Assembly: GCA_039797965.1 (NCBI GenBank)
Contig: JBDKGX010000092.1
Coordinates: 1-9,485 of the forward strand
Length of the DNA stretch: 9,485 nucleotides
Direction: 5' to 3'
Origin: Thiofilum sp039797965
GTDB lineage: Bacteria; Pseudomonadota; Gammaproteobacteria; Thiotrichales; Thiotrichaceae
Below the pieces are notes generated by a model. The model searched no databases. It saw nothing but the letters and a program-made list of their open reading frames with translations, and had not been told where the DNA came from. Positions 1 through 6,465 of the stretch are shown piece by piece. A program made the translations under genes and the position numbers. How positions within the stretch are numbered: position 1 is the first letter of the stretch; each line of letters begins with the position of its first letter.

Positions 1-63
1 TTGAGTCCCAGCACCCCCAGTCGGGTCGTGTCCTGCCAGTACTAGTACGACGGGACGTGTCAT
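1..63 (-). CDS. thiD: ThiD, hydroxymethylpyrimidine (phosphate) kinase, N-terminal fragment cut by the window edge
   Basis: Only the first 21 codons are present; the gene continues off the left edge. Translating from the ATG whose complement lies at 61-63 gives a hydrophobic strand (VVLVLAG) followed by HDPTGGAGTQ. This is the glycine-rich N-terminal signature of the ThiD family (canonically AGSDxSGGAGIQAD), with His in place of the usual Ser, a variant I believe is common in proteobacteria. ThiD phosphorylates HMP and HMP-P in the cytoplasm to give HMP-PP, the pyrimidine substrate of ThiE. The ATG overlaps the thiE stop as ATGA, so the two are probably translationally coupled; no strong Shine-Dalgarno is seen, which fits coupling. 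One AGTACT lies at 38-43. The family call is firm from motif plus context, although only 21 residues are visible. Whether the gene is intact beyond the window cannot be seen. Confidence 0.85.
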   Translation of the reverse strand, partial: MTRPVVLVLAGHDPTGGAGTQ

Positions 64-695
64 GGCTTTGGACTCAGTGCTAATAGAGTACGAGTGACTT
101 GTTCAGGGTCAGGCGCTTGAGTAATCACACTGAGTACTGCCACACCATCCACCCCTGTCTCCCAGACATAAGGCAAACGCTCGGCATTAATGCCGCCGAT
201 GGCAACTAATGGACAGTGAATTTTCCTGCGCCAATGTCTCACACCGTCCAACGTTTGTGGGTTCCAAGGCATGATTTTAGTTTGGGTAGGATAGACAGGT
301 CCTGTGGCAATATAGCTGGGTTGTAGGCTCAAGGCGCGTTGTACTTCCTCCTCACAATGGCTACTTAAGCCTAAACGGATACCGGATTGTTGTAGTTTAA
401 GCAGATCAGCCGTCTCAATATCTTCCTGCCCCAAATGCACACCATAAGCTCCTAGCTCTAACGCTAACTCCCAATAATCATTAATAAATAATTGAGCGGA
501 GTACTGTTGTGCAATACGCACACTGGCGGCTAATTCTTGTTTTAATGCCGCACCTGTCAGGTCTTTAATACGGACTTGAAGGGTACGTATTCCTAGAGGT
601 AATAAACGTTCTAACCAATGAGCGCGGTCAACAATAGGGTATAAGCCTAAATGCGAATGCGTACAGGGGGAAAAAGGTTGAGAGGGGATTTGCAA
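60..695 (-). CDS. thiE: ThiE, thiamin phosphate synthase
   Basis: A 211-residue protein, the usual length for ThiE. It couples HMP-PP with carboxythiazole/thiazole phosphate to make thiamin phosphate in the cytoplasm. Family motifs along the TIM barrel: GLYPIVD (17-23), QVRIK (40-44, canonical QLRxK that grips the pyrophosphate), FINDY (70-74), GVHLGQED (85-92), TGPVYPTQTK (131-140), VAIGGI (164-169) and GVAVLSVI (184-191). The start is a TTG (complement at 693-695): an in-frame TAA lies two codons upstream, no ATG occurs in frame before residue 142, and AGGAAAG sits six bases upstream. The 3' end overlaps thiD as ATGA. Upstream, 74 bases with a GC-rich hairpin separate it from the glycoside-hydrolase-like gene, so it may be read through from the thi promoter or have its own promoter, which I could not identify. 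AGTACT occurs at 133 and 500. Confidence 0.95.
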   Translation of the reverse strand: MQIPSQPFSPCTHSHLGLYPIVDRAHWLERLLPLGIRTLQVRIKDLTGAALKQELAASVRIAQQYSAQLFINDYWELALELGAYGVHLGQEDIETADLLKLQQSGIRLGLSSHCEEEVQRALSLQPSYIATGPVYPTQTKIMPWNPQTLDGVRHWRRKIHCPLVAIGGINAERLPYVWETGVDGVAVLSVITQAPDPEQVTRTLLALSPKP

Positions 696-701
696 GATTT
701 A

Positions 702-708
702 CTTTCCT
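702..708 (-). promoter_or_regulatory. Ribosome binding site deciding the TTG start of thiE
   Basis: Read on the minus strand this is AGGAAAG, six bases before the TTG codon at 693-695. It is the only good Shine-Dalgarno near the thiE N-terminus. Together with the in-frame TAA just upstream of the TTG it supports TTG as the true start. Confidence 0.7.
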
Positions 709-733
709 GATAATGTTACTGACTTTCTAAGTT

Positions 734-752
734 CCTCCCCCTTTGGGGGAGG
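734..752. repeat. GC-rich perfect hairpin, REP-like element candidate
   Basis: CCTCCCCC (734-741), loop TTT, GGGGGAGG (745-752): a perfect 8-bp stem with a 3-base loop in the 74-base gap between the glycoside-hydrolase-like gene and thiE. A related G-rich run (GGCGGAGAGGG) follows on the plus strand. There is no T-run on either side, so it is a poor intrinsic terminator. Short palindromes of this look are typical of dispersed REP-type elements, which can stabilise or punctuate polycistronic mRNA. Only one copy is present here, so repetition is inferred, not seen. Confidence 0.5.
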
Positions 753-769
753 CGGAGAGGGCACTGTCT

Positions 770-2350
770 TTAAAACCGCTGTAACGCCTGCAACTTAGGC
801 GCTTGTCCATCGGGTTGGCGGATATGCTCTTTAATTCCCCAAAAGCCAAAAAAAGCATGAGGACGCGGCGCTGAAAACGCCACAAATAATTGTCCGCCCG
901 CTTGTTTAAAGCCTTGGAGTAGTTGCGTATAGGCTTGTCCTATTCGTGGGTCACGATTGGCTTCAGACAGTAATGGATTGGGGTGATCTTTACGTGATTT
1001 AGTACCGTAATGGACTAAATGTTGCCCGCCTTCATACGCTACTAATTTCACCTTATACGGCGCAATCAGTTCAGCATGTTTTTGCGCTTGTCTAATAGTA
1101 GCTTCAATACTATAGGGATTTTTGGGGTCATTCAGCATTGCGAAAACATCATTCACCGTTTGCGCTTTCATTAAGCTAGTTTGATCCGCGTAAAAATACG
1201 GCGCAATCGCAAACACATCGGTATGTTCATATACGTTGTCAGGCTTTAAAAAATAAGGGGTTAAATCAGGACGACCTGACCAGCCACCAATCACCCGTAC
1301 TAAGCGTTGTTTACCGCCAAAGGCTTGCTCAAAGAGTTGGAATATTTGCTTACTGCGTTTGCCATAAAAATTAATGCCCGCCATGATCGGGTCTTTGCCT
1401 AAGCCTTGTTGCATACCCATTTGGCGCACGTATTTAGCTTGGGAAAAGGCTTCATTCCACGCCTCATTGGTGTACTCAATATAGGCTTTGAGAGTAGGGC
1501 GTAAATGAGCGGCTACCAAAGCAGCGTACTGTTGTACGAATGGATCATTAGCGCGATGGGGAATATTAAACCAAGCATTAGCGTTTAAAGTATTGGCTAG
1601 TTGTACCATGACTTCGAGCGGCACACCGCGTTTGCCTTCTTTACCACCCCATGTGGCTTGTTGAGTACTCGGCATTTGTTGCCAAGATTGAATTTCATTG
1701 CGGGTAATGCCCGACATATTCATAAAGCGAATCGTTTTAAACTGCTTCATGAAGTTGAGATAGTCAGGATTAAACAGTACTTCGGTGCTGTGATCAGCAA
1801 AGCTTAAATAACCTTTGCCCCCACAAGCGGCAGCCCCTTGCACCGCCTTAAACGGATTACCCTGACAAATTCCGCCCGGCATAGTGATCTGAATATCACG
1901 AATGGGGTCTTTAGGGTCGGATTGCGTGATGATCAAGCCAGCATTAATTTCATTCGCAGCATTAGGGACTAGCTCAATAATATCTTGGTTTGCTTCGTGT
2001 TTAACAACTTTAACGTCTTCGTGATAACTGACTGCCCCCTTACCCACAAAGCGCACGGTATATTGACCTTGGGGCAGTGCTTCATACGGCATCCAACGAA
2101 TAAAGTAAGTACCTGCTTGCCCGCCATTTAAGTGACGTACCCAACCCAAGCTATCTAATTGGACATTACCTTTAGTGAGGCTGGATTCGCGAAAAGGCTC
2201 GGAGGTTTTGAATACATCCACAAAGGGTAAACTGGCATCAAAATGAGTCGATTCATTGGTATTAATACCCACAAACGGGCTAGCTGCTTGAGCTTGAGTA
2301 GTAAAGCCCAGCACAACAAGACAGGTTAATGCCCAGTGTTTTAATTGCAT
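770..2350 (-). CDS. Secreted glycoside-hydrolase-like protein, function not assigned
   Basis: A 526-residue protein with a clear Sec signal peptide: basic MQLKHW, a hydrophobic core, and a likely cut after AQA at about residue 22. The mature part starts with a region rich in beta-strand (about 25-155) that could be a carbohydrate-binding or accessory domain, then a probable (beta/alpha)8 domain (about 190-526). Within it YIEYTNEAWN (290-299) places a glutamate after Asn (N295-E296), as for the acid/base of clan GH-A enzymes, and VAYEGGQH (437-444) offers E440 as a possible nucleophile. AWFNIPH (259-265) fits a substrate-cleft strand. Such proteins are often loosely labelled cellulose-binding proteins; substrate and activity are unknown. 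Cys162 and Cys176 could form a disulfide. It lies between thiG and thiE on the same strand, after a terminator-like hairpin, with no evident role in thiamin synthesis. The ATG is preceded by a weak AAGAG. AGTACT occurs at 1664 and 1776. Confidence 0.65.
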   Translation of the reverse strand: MQLKHWALTCLVVLGFTTQAQAASPFVGINTNESTHFDASLPFVDVFKTSEPFRESSLTKGNVQLDSLGWVRHLNGGQAGTYFIRWMPYEALPQGQYTVRFVGKGAVSYHEDVKVVKHEANQDIIELVPNAANEINAGLIITQSDPKDPIRDIQITMPGGICQGNPFKAVQGAAACGGKGYLSFADHSTEVLFNPDYLNFMKQFKTIRFMNMSGITRNEIQSWQQMPSTQQATWGGKEGKRGVPLEVMVQLANTLNANAWFNIPHRANDPFVQQYAALVAAHLRPTLKAYIEYTNEAWNEAFSQAKYVRQMGMQQGLGKDPIMAGINFYGKRSKQIFQLFEQAFGGKQRLVRVIGGWSGRPDLTPYFLKPDNVYEHTDVFAIAPYFYADQTSLMKAQTVNDVFAMLNDPKNPYSIEATIRQAQKHAELIAPYKVKLVAYEGGQHLVHYGTKSRKDHPNPLLSEANRDPRIGQAYTQLLQGFKQAGGQLFVAFSAPRPHAFFGFWGIKEHIRQPDGQAPKLQALQRF

Positions 2351-2379
2351 TGGAGTTCTCTTAGGTTAATTAATTTTAA

Positions 2380-2403
2380 AGCGCTTGCAGTATAGCAAGC
2401 GCT
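2380..2403 (-). terminator. Hairpin directly after thiG, probable intrinsic terminator or attenuator
   Basis: A perfect 9-bp stem AGCGCTTGC / GCAAGCGCT with a 6-base loop (2389-2394), beginning one base after the thiG stop codon. On the minus-strand transcript it is followed by UU, then AAAAUUAAUU: A/U-rich but with a short U-tract, so termination may be partial. It would separate thiCOSG from the downstream gene and leave thiED dependent on read-through or another promoter. Confidence 0.6.
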
Positions 2404-2404
2404 C

Positions 2405-3181
2405 TTAATTAGCCAACCAAAATGGTTTACCCAAAACAGGCGTACTTGGCTGAGCTAAATCCCGTTCAGGCATAATGCCCGCTTCAAATCCAGCCCGTCC
2501 GGCTTGTACGGCATACTTAAATCCGGTTGCCATTTGCACAGGGTTATGAGCTTGAGCAATCGCAGTATTGAGTAGTACACCATCAAACCCTAACTCCAGC
2601 GCTTGTGCTGCGTGCGAAGGTGCACCCAGACCCGCATCGACAATTAAGGTGAGTTCGGGAAACCGTGCGCGTAAGGTTTTCAAAGCATAAGGATTAATTA
2701 AACCTTTGCCCGTGCCAATCGGCGCACCCCAAGGCATAAGAATCCGACAACCTACCTCCACCAAACGTTGGCACAAGACTAAGTCATCCGTGCAATAGGG
2801 AAAAACTTCAAACCCCTCTTTAATCAAAGTACTAGCCGCCTCGACTAATCCAAACGGGTCAGGCTGCAAAGTGTAATCATCGCCAATCACTTCAAGCTTT
2901 ATCCAATGCGTGCCAAACACCTCGCGAGCCATTTGGGCAGTAGTGATCGCTTCTTTAGCGCTGTAGCACCCTGCGGTATTGGGTAAAATGCGGCGATTTA
3001 AGGCTTTGAGTTCATTCCAAAAGCTTTGCCCAGCAGTACTTTGGCGCCTGAGTGAAACGGTGACGACTTCTGCCCCTGAGGCTTGAATGCTTTGCTGCAT
3101 GATGTCCAATGAGGGATAGAGCGCTGTGCCAATCAACAATCGACTCGTGAGTACTTGATCCGCTAATTGCCAAGTACTCAT
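2405..3181 (-). CDS. thiG: ThiG, thiazole synthase
   Basis: 258 residues, normal for ThiG. It builds the thiazole phosphate carboxylate from 1-deoxyxylulose-5-phosphate, dehydroglycine and ThiS thiocarboxylate in the cytoplasm. Motifs in order: SRLLIGTALY (13-22), SGAEVVTVSLRR (35-46), LPNTAGCYSAKEA (66-78), WIKLEVIGD (93-101) with K95 as the expected Schiff-base lysine, PDPFGLVEAA (107-116), MPWGAPIGTGKGL (149-161), VDAGLG (181-186) and DGVLLNTAIA (200-209). The start ATG has AGGGGG five bases upstream and is one base past the thiS stop, so the two are co-translated, as their products act as a complex. The second and third codons are AGT ACT. Four AGTACT sites fall in this gene (2828, 3035, 3150, 3173), in more than one reading frame. 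Confidence 0.97.
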   Translation of the reverse strand: MSTWQLADQVLTSRLLIGTALYPSLDIMQQSIQASGAEVVTVSLRRQSTAGQSFWNELKALNRRILPNTAGCYSAKEAITTAQMAREVFGTHWIKLEVIGDDYTLQPDPFGLVEAASTLIKEGFEVFPYCTDDLVLCQRLVEVGCRILMPWGAPIGTGKGLINPYALKTLRARFPELTLIVDAGLGAPSHAAQALELGFDGVLLNTAIAQAHNPVQMATGFKYAVQAGRAGFEAGIMPERDLAQPSTPVLGKPFWLAN

Positions 3182-3182
3182 C

Positions 3183-3389
3183 TTAACCCCCTACATTAGG
3201 GCTAAGTACTTCAATACTGTCCCCTTGATTTAAGGCGATTTTTGAGTACTGTTGGCGCGGCACAAATACGCCATTGATAGCCACGGCAAAGGGTAGATCA
3301 ATATTTTCTAAGTACTGCGCGAGTAATTGATCGAGTAGGGTGTTGGGTGAGAGGGTGATGGGTTGACTATTGAGCGTAAGGCTTAACAT
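3183..3389 (-). CDS. thiS: ThiS, sulfur carrier protein for thiazole synthesis
   Basis: A 68-residue ubiquitin-fold protein ending in GG, the required C-terminus: the last Gly is adenylated by a ThiF/MoeB-type enzyme and converted to the thiocarboxylate that donates sulfur to ThiG. Visible features are LNSQPITL at the N-terminus, FAVAINGVFVPR (34-45) and the typical GDSIEVLSPNVGG tail (56-68). The ATG overlaps the end of thiO by 7 bases and has GGAG eight bases upstream. No thiF is visible in the window, so the adenylating enzyme is probably encoded elsewhere. Three AGTACT words occur in only 207 bases (3205, 3245, 3311), the densest of any gene here. Confidence 0.96.
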   Translation of the reverse strand: MLSLTLNSQPITLSPNTLLDQLLAQYLENIDLPFAVAINGVFVPRQQYSKIALNQGDSIEVLSPNVGG

Positions 3390-4420
3390 AGCGCGTGCTC
3401 CAATTGTTGCTCAATTTGATAGGCCATTTCAGGACTTAATAAAATGCCGTGGCGATACAAGCCATTAGCACGAATTAAACCGATTTCAGTATGAATATGT
3501 GGGGCATGATCAGGCAACGTGGGGCGGCAATTCGTACGAGTTGCCACAATACGTGCCTCAGCAAAGCCACTGTGAAGGCTATAAGCAGTACTTAATAATT
3601 CCAGTGCCGAGCGCACACTAATGGGACTCCGATCCTCACTCTCAATTTGTGTCGCACCAATCACATAGTGATGATGAGGGCGCGGCACAATATACAGCGC
3701 ATAACGTGGATGCAAGAGACGCACTAAGCCATCCAAATGGACTTCAGGGGCGTGTACTTCAATCACTTCACCGCGTACGCCGCGCAAACCTTGCCAATCC
3801 GCTGTTGCGCCTAAGCCTCGCGTATCAATCACACAATCAAAGGTATGAGTACTGTGTGCAGTGTGAATGGTATGAGTACTTAAGTGTGTAGCAGGTAAGT
3901 ACTCGTGCCATTGTACACTCGCCTCGACTAGTTTGGTTTCTAAAGCGTGCATGACCTCATGGGGATTTACCCATTGCTCATGAGGAAAGCTAATGGCTTT
4001 GCGAAAACGCTCAGCCAGTTCGGGTTGTAGGGCTTTGAGTGCGGGATAATCTAAGTACTCGGCTTGCGCAGAAGGGCGAGCAGCATGGTTTTGTAGTACT
4101 TGATTAAATTGATGGAGGCTGGCGGTATCTTGGGGATGAGCCAGTACCAAACAGCCACCCCGATTTAAAGTGACTAAGCCCGATAATGAATCAACCAAAG
4201 TACTCCAGCGCTGCAAAGCCCGCAGTTCCATTGCAAAGACTGAAGGGGTAGCCTCTAGCTCTGTGTGCGGAGTCAACATCCCCGCCGCTGTCCATACTGC
4301 GCCCTGATTCCCACGTTTGCTGTCACTATCAAACAGGCTAACTTCAAAACCCGCTTGTACTAAGCGCCAAGCGAGTATTCGTCCTAAAATGCCCGCCCCT
4401 GCAATCCCAATGCTAGGCAT
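3383..4420 (-). CDS. thiO: ThiO, glycine oxidase (FAD-dependent)
   Basis: 345 residues, within the usual range for ThiO. It oxidises glycine to iminoacetic acid (dehydroglycine), the oxygen-dependent alternative to the radical-SAM enzyme ThiH, for ThiG. The N-terminus carries the FAD Rossmann motif GAGILG (8-13) with a following acidic turn (LFDSDSK, 29-35). AAGMLTPHTE (45-54), WVNPHEVMHAL (150-160), DTRGLGA (199-205), GVRGEVIEV (214-222), RPHHHYVIGAT (247-257) and the C-terminal CRPTLPDHAP stretch are typical of the family. Its presence with no thiH suggests an aerobic thiazole route. The start ATG follows the thiC stop by 5 bases; AGGAG from the last thiC codons lies upstream with AGTACT as the last part of the spacer. 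A His/Thr/Ser-rich run (about 178-193) is encoded by a local repeat and looks like a lineage-specific loop. Seven AGTACT sites lie within it. Confidence 0.95.
   Translation of the reverse strand: MPSIGIAGAGILGRILAWRLVQAGFEVSLFDSDSKRGNQGAVWTAAGMLTPHTELEATPSVFAMELRALQRWSTLVDSLSGLVTLNRGGCLVLAHPQDTASLHQFNQVLQNHAARPSAQAEYLDYPALKALQPELAERFRKAISFPHEQWVNPHEVMHALETKLVEASVQWHEYLPATHLSTHTIHTAHSTHTFDCVIDTRGLGATADWQGLRGVRGEVIEVHAPEVHLDGLVRLLHPRYALYIVPRPHHHYVIGATQIESEDRSPISVRSALELLSTAYSLHSGFAEARIVATRTNCRPTLPDHAPHIHTEIGLIRANGLYRHGILLSPEMAYQIEQQLEHALC
3842..3880. repeat. Short direct repeat inside thiO containing AGTACT
   Basis: The 12-mer GGTATGAGTACT occurs at 3842-3853 and again at 3869-3880 (27-base period), and a third AGTACT follows at 3898-3903. 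The coded protein segment is a His/Thr/Ser-rich run in ThiO. The 27-base period is a multiple of three, so copy changes would keep the frame. Confidence 0.7.
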
Positions 4421-4425
4421 AGTAC

Positions 4426-6186
4426 TTACTCCTGCGGCACATAAACATTCGCGCCTAAATTTCGAAACTCTACCGATTTTTCCGCCATACCGTTTTGGGC
4501 ATACTCACGCACTTCTTGAGTAATTTTCATGGAGCAAAATTTGGGACCACACATAGAGCAAAAGTGAGCGACTTTAGCAGCAGGTTTAGGCAAAGTTTCA
4601 TCGTGGAAGGCTTTAGCGGTTACAGGGTCTAGGGACAAATTAAATTGATCTTCCCAACGAAACTCAAAGCGTGCCTTACTGAGCACATCATCTCGATAGC
4701 GTGCGCCCGCGTGACCTTTGGCTACATCGGCCGCATGGGCGGCGATTTTGTAGGCAATGAGTCCGGTTTTGACATCATCACGATTCGGTAAACCTAAATG
4801 TTCTTTAGGGGTGACATAGCACAGCATGGCGCAACCCATCCAGCCAATCATAGCCGCGCCAATCCCGCTAGTAATGTGATCATAGCCGGGGGCGATGTCT
4901 GTCGTTAAAGGCCCCAATGTATAGAAGGGGGCTTCGTGGCAGCATTCTAATTGCTTATCCATATTGGCTTGAATCAGGTGCATAGGCACATGTCCAGGCC
5001 CTTCGATCATGACTTGCACATCGTAGTCCCATGCGATTTTAGTCAGTTCCCCTAAGGTTTCTAATTCGGCAAATTGTGCCGCATCATTAGCATCGGCAAG
5101 ACAACCAGGGCGCAAACCATCGCCTAATGAAAAGCTCACATCATAAGCCCGCATAATCTCGCAAATATCACGGAAATGGGTATATAAAAAGCTCTCTTGG
5201 TGATGGGCAATACACCACTTTGCCATAATCGAGCCGCCACGCGAGACAATGCCTGTAACACGATCCACGGTGAGTGGAATATGTGCCAAACGAATGCCCG
5301 CATGAATGGTGAAGTAGTCTACGCCTTGTTCGGCTTGTTCAATTAGAGTGTCACGAAAGACCTCCCATGTCAGGTCTTCAGCCTCCCCATTGACCTTTTC
5401 TAGGGCTTGATACAAAGGCACGGTGCCAATTGGTACAGGGGAGTTACGCAGGATAAATTCACGGGTTTCGTGAATGTTTTTTCCAGTGGATAAATCCATG
5501 ACCGTATCTGCACCCCAATGGGTTGCCCACACTAACTTTTCGACTTCTTCTTCAATGCTAGAGCCTAGTGCGGAATTACCAATATTGGCATTCACTTTCA
5601 CTAAAAAATTACGCCCAATAATCATCGGTTCGAGTTCAGGATGATTAATATTGGCGGGAATAATGGCGCGACCACGAGCGATTTCATCCCGCACAAACTC
5701 GGCGGTAATGGGTTGTAGATGGGCGCCTAACGCATTGCCTTTTAAGCGTTGGGTGCGTTCGGAGGTAGTAAATTCATTTTGCAACGCTTCACGACGTTGA
5801 TTTTCGCGCAGGGCGATAAACTCCATTTCAGGTGTGATAATGCCTTGACGGGCGTAGTGCAATTGAGTCACACATTGACCAGATTTAGCACGACGTAAGG
5901 GGCGAGTACTAGGCTTTAGGGTGGATGAGTAGGTTTCGGTGTCGTTGCGCTCATCAAACCAAGTACTTCTTAAAGGAGGTAAACCCTTCGTTAAATCAAT
6001 GGAGTAATTAGGGTCAGTGTAGGCGCCAGAGGTGTCGTATAACGTAATGCTAGTGCCATCGGTGAGTGCGACTTCACGCATGGGTACTTGAATCGCAGGA
6101 TTTGTAGGGTGAGTAATATAAACCTTGTGACTGGCTTCCAAGGGAGCGGGAAAAATCGAGTGTTTAGGCGTGAGGGTTGCATTCAT
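4426..6186 (-). CDS. thiC: ThiC, HMP-P synthase (radical SAM, 4Fe-4S)
   Basis: 586 residues, within the ThiC range (some relatives are longer at the N-terminus). It rearranges 5-aminoimidazole ribotide into HMP-P with S-adenosylmethionine in the cytoplasm. The diagnostic non-canonical cluster motif CSMCGPKFC is at the C-terminus, with cysteines at 543, 546 and 551. Other conserved blocks include the region around NANIGNS, MDLSTGKNIHETR, GTVPLYQALEK, YFTIHAGI, SRGGSIMAKWC, SLGDGLRPGC, IEGPGHVPMH and the GPLTTDIAPGYDHITSGIG block. The start ATG (complement at 6184-6186) has AAAAGGA about eight bases upstream. The gene is preceded by a TPP riboswitch and is the first of the thiCOSG group. AGTACT is absent from 4427 to 5904, the most conserved part, and appears only near the less conserved N-terminus (5905, 5962). 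Confidence 0.98.
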   Translation of the reverse strand: MNATLTPKHSIFPAPLEASHKVYITHPTNPAIQVPMREVALTDGTSITLYDTSGAYTDPNYSIDLTKGLPPLRSTWFDERNDTETYSSTLKPSTRPLRRAKSGQCVTQLHYARQGIITPEMEFIALRENQRREALQNEFTTSERTQRLKGNALGAHLQPITAEFVRDEIARGRAIIPANINHPELEPMIIGRNFLVKVNANIGNSALGSSIEEEVEKLVWATHWGADTVMDLSTGKNIHETREFILRNSPVPIGTVPLYQALEKVNGEAEDLTWEVFRDTLIEQAEQGVDYFTIHAGIRLAHIPLTVDRVTGIVSRGGSIMAKWCIAHHQESFLYTHFRDICEIMRAYDVSFSLGDGLRPGCLADANDAAQFAELETLGELTKIAWDYDVQVMIEGPGHVPMHLIQANMDKQLECCHEAPFYTLGPLTTDIAPGYDHITSGIGAAMIGWMGCAMLCYVTPKEHLGLPNRDDVKTGLIAYKIAAHAADVAKGHAGARYRDDVLSKARFEFRWEDQFNLSLDPVTAKAFHDETLPKPAAKVAHFCSMCGPKFCSMKITQEVREYAQNGMAEKSVEFRNLGANVYVPQE

Positions 6187-6195
6187 GTCGTATAT

Positions 6196-6213
6196 CCTTT
6201 TGGGGGTAAAAGG
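6196..6213 (-). promoter_or_regulatory. Shine-Dalgarno-sequestering hairpin, likely riboswitch expression platform
   Basis: On the transcript: CCUUUU, loop ACCCCC, AAAAGG, then AUAUACGAC before the thiC AUG. The 3' arm AAAAGG is itself the Shine-Dalgarno. A perfect 6-bp stem thus hides the ribosome site, which suggests translational control of thiC by the riboswitch 49 bases upstream. No U-tract follows, so transcription termination is less likely. The competing anti-sequestor pairing was not identified with confidence. Confidence 0.6.
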
Positions 6214-6261
6214 GCATAACGACGCAAGGAAAGTATGGGTGAGGTAGTAGACTCGCTTATT

Positions 6262-6344
6262 ACTCTTCCCTACGCCGGTATTAGCCGGATCAGGTTCTAC
6301 GGGTCCATCAGTTGATGTCTCAGCTTAAAAAGCACCCCGAGAGT
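6262..6344 (-). promoter_or_regulatory. TPP riboswitch (THI element) controlling thiC
   Basis: Minus-strand RNA matches the TPP aptamer consensus: P1 arms ACUCU (6340-6344) and AGAGU (6262-6266); CGGGGUGC at the 5' side; GCUGAGA (6318-6324), the pyrimidine-sensing turn; a CAUC/GAUG P3 extension; ACCCGU (6299-6304); GAACCUGAUC (6288-6297), part of the pyrophosphate-sensing half; and the P5 hairpin CCGG-CUAAUA-CCGG (6275-6288). It binds thiamin pyrophosphate and lowers thiC operon expression. It sits 75 bases upstream of the thiC AUG and just downstream of a promoter-like pair. Confidence 0.97.
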
Positions 6345-6351
6345 TGCCAAG

Positions 6352-6381
6352 ATTGTAAGCATAGAAAGGCGTAGTTGTCAC
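6352..6381 (-). promoter_or_regulatory. Sigma-70-type promoter of the thi operon
   Basis: On the minus strand, -35 GTGACA (6376-6381, five of six matches to TTGACA) and -10 TACAAT (6352-6357, five of six to TATAAT) are 18 bases apart. Transcription would start about seven bases further on, right at the foot of riboswitch stem P1, which is where it should be. An AGTACT at 6438-6443 lies upstream in the same gap. Confidence 0.7.
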
Positions 6382-6465
6382 CTAGGACTTTTCATTAAAA
6401 TTAAAGTTACTACACATCAGTCGAATTGCCTTGATTAAGTACTCAGCTTGTATTGATTATAAAAT

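Noticed and set aside
1..63. The left edge at first looked like non-coding or structural RNA sequence
   Set aside because: Minus-strand translation gives the ThiD glycine-rich signature in a frame overlapping the thiE stop, so it is coding.
1601..1807. Plus-strand open frame of 68 codons
   Set aside because: It lies wholly antisense to the hydrolase-like gene, has no Shine-Dalgarno and no recognisable protein features.
3649..3891. Plus-strand open frame of 80 codons
   Set aside because: It is antisense to well-conserved thiO; its composition follows from the thiO codons on the other strand.
3848..3903. CRISPR-like spacing of AGTACT copies
   Set aside because: The repeats are only 6-12 bases, the spacers are coding in thiO, and no array-type repeat length or cas gene is present.
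4317..4523. Plus-strand open frame of 68 codons
   Set aside because: It spans the thiO start and thiC end antisense; both of those genes are certain.
5991..6182. Second minus-strand frame inside the thiC N-terminus
   Set aside because: It is an out-of-frame shadow of thiC with no independent support.
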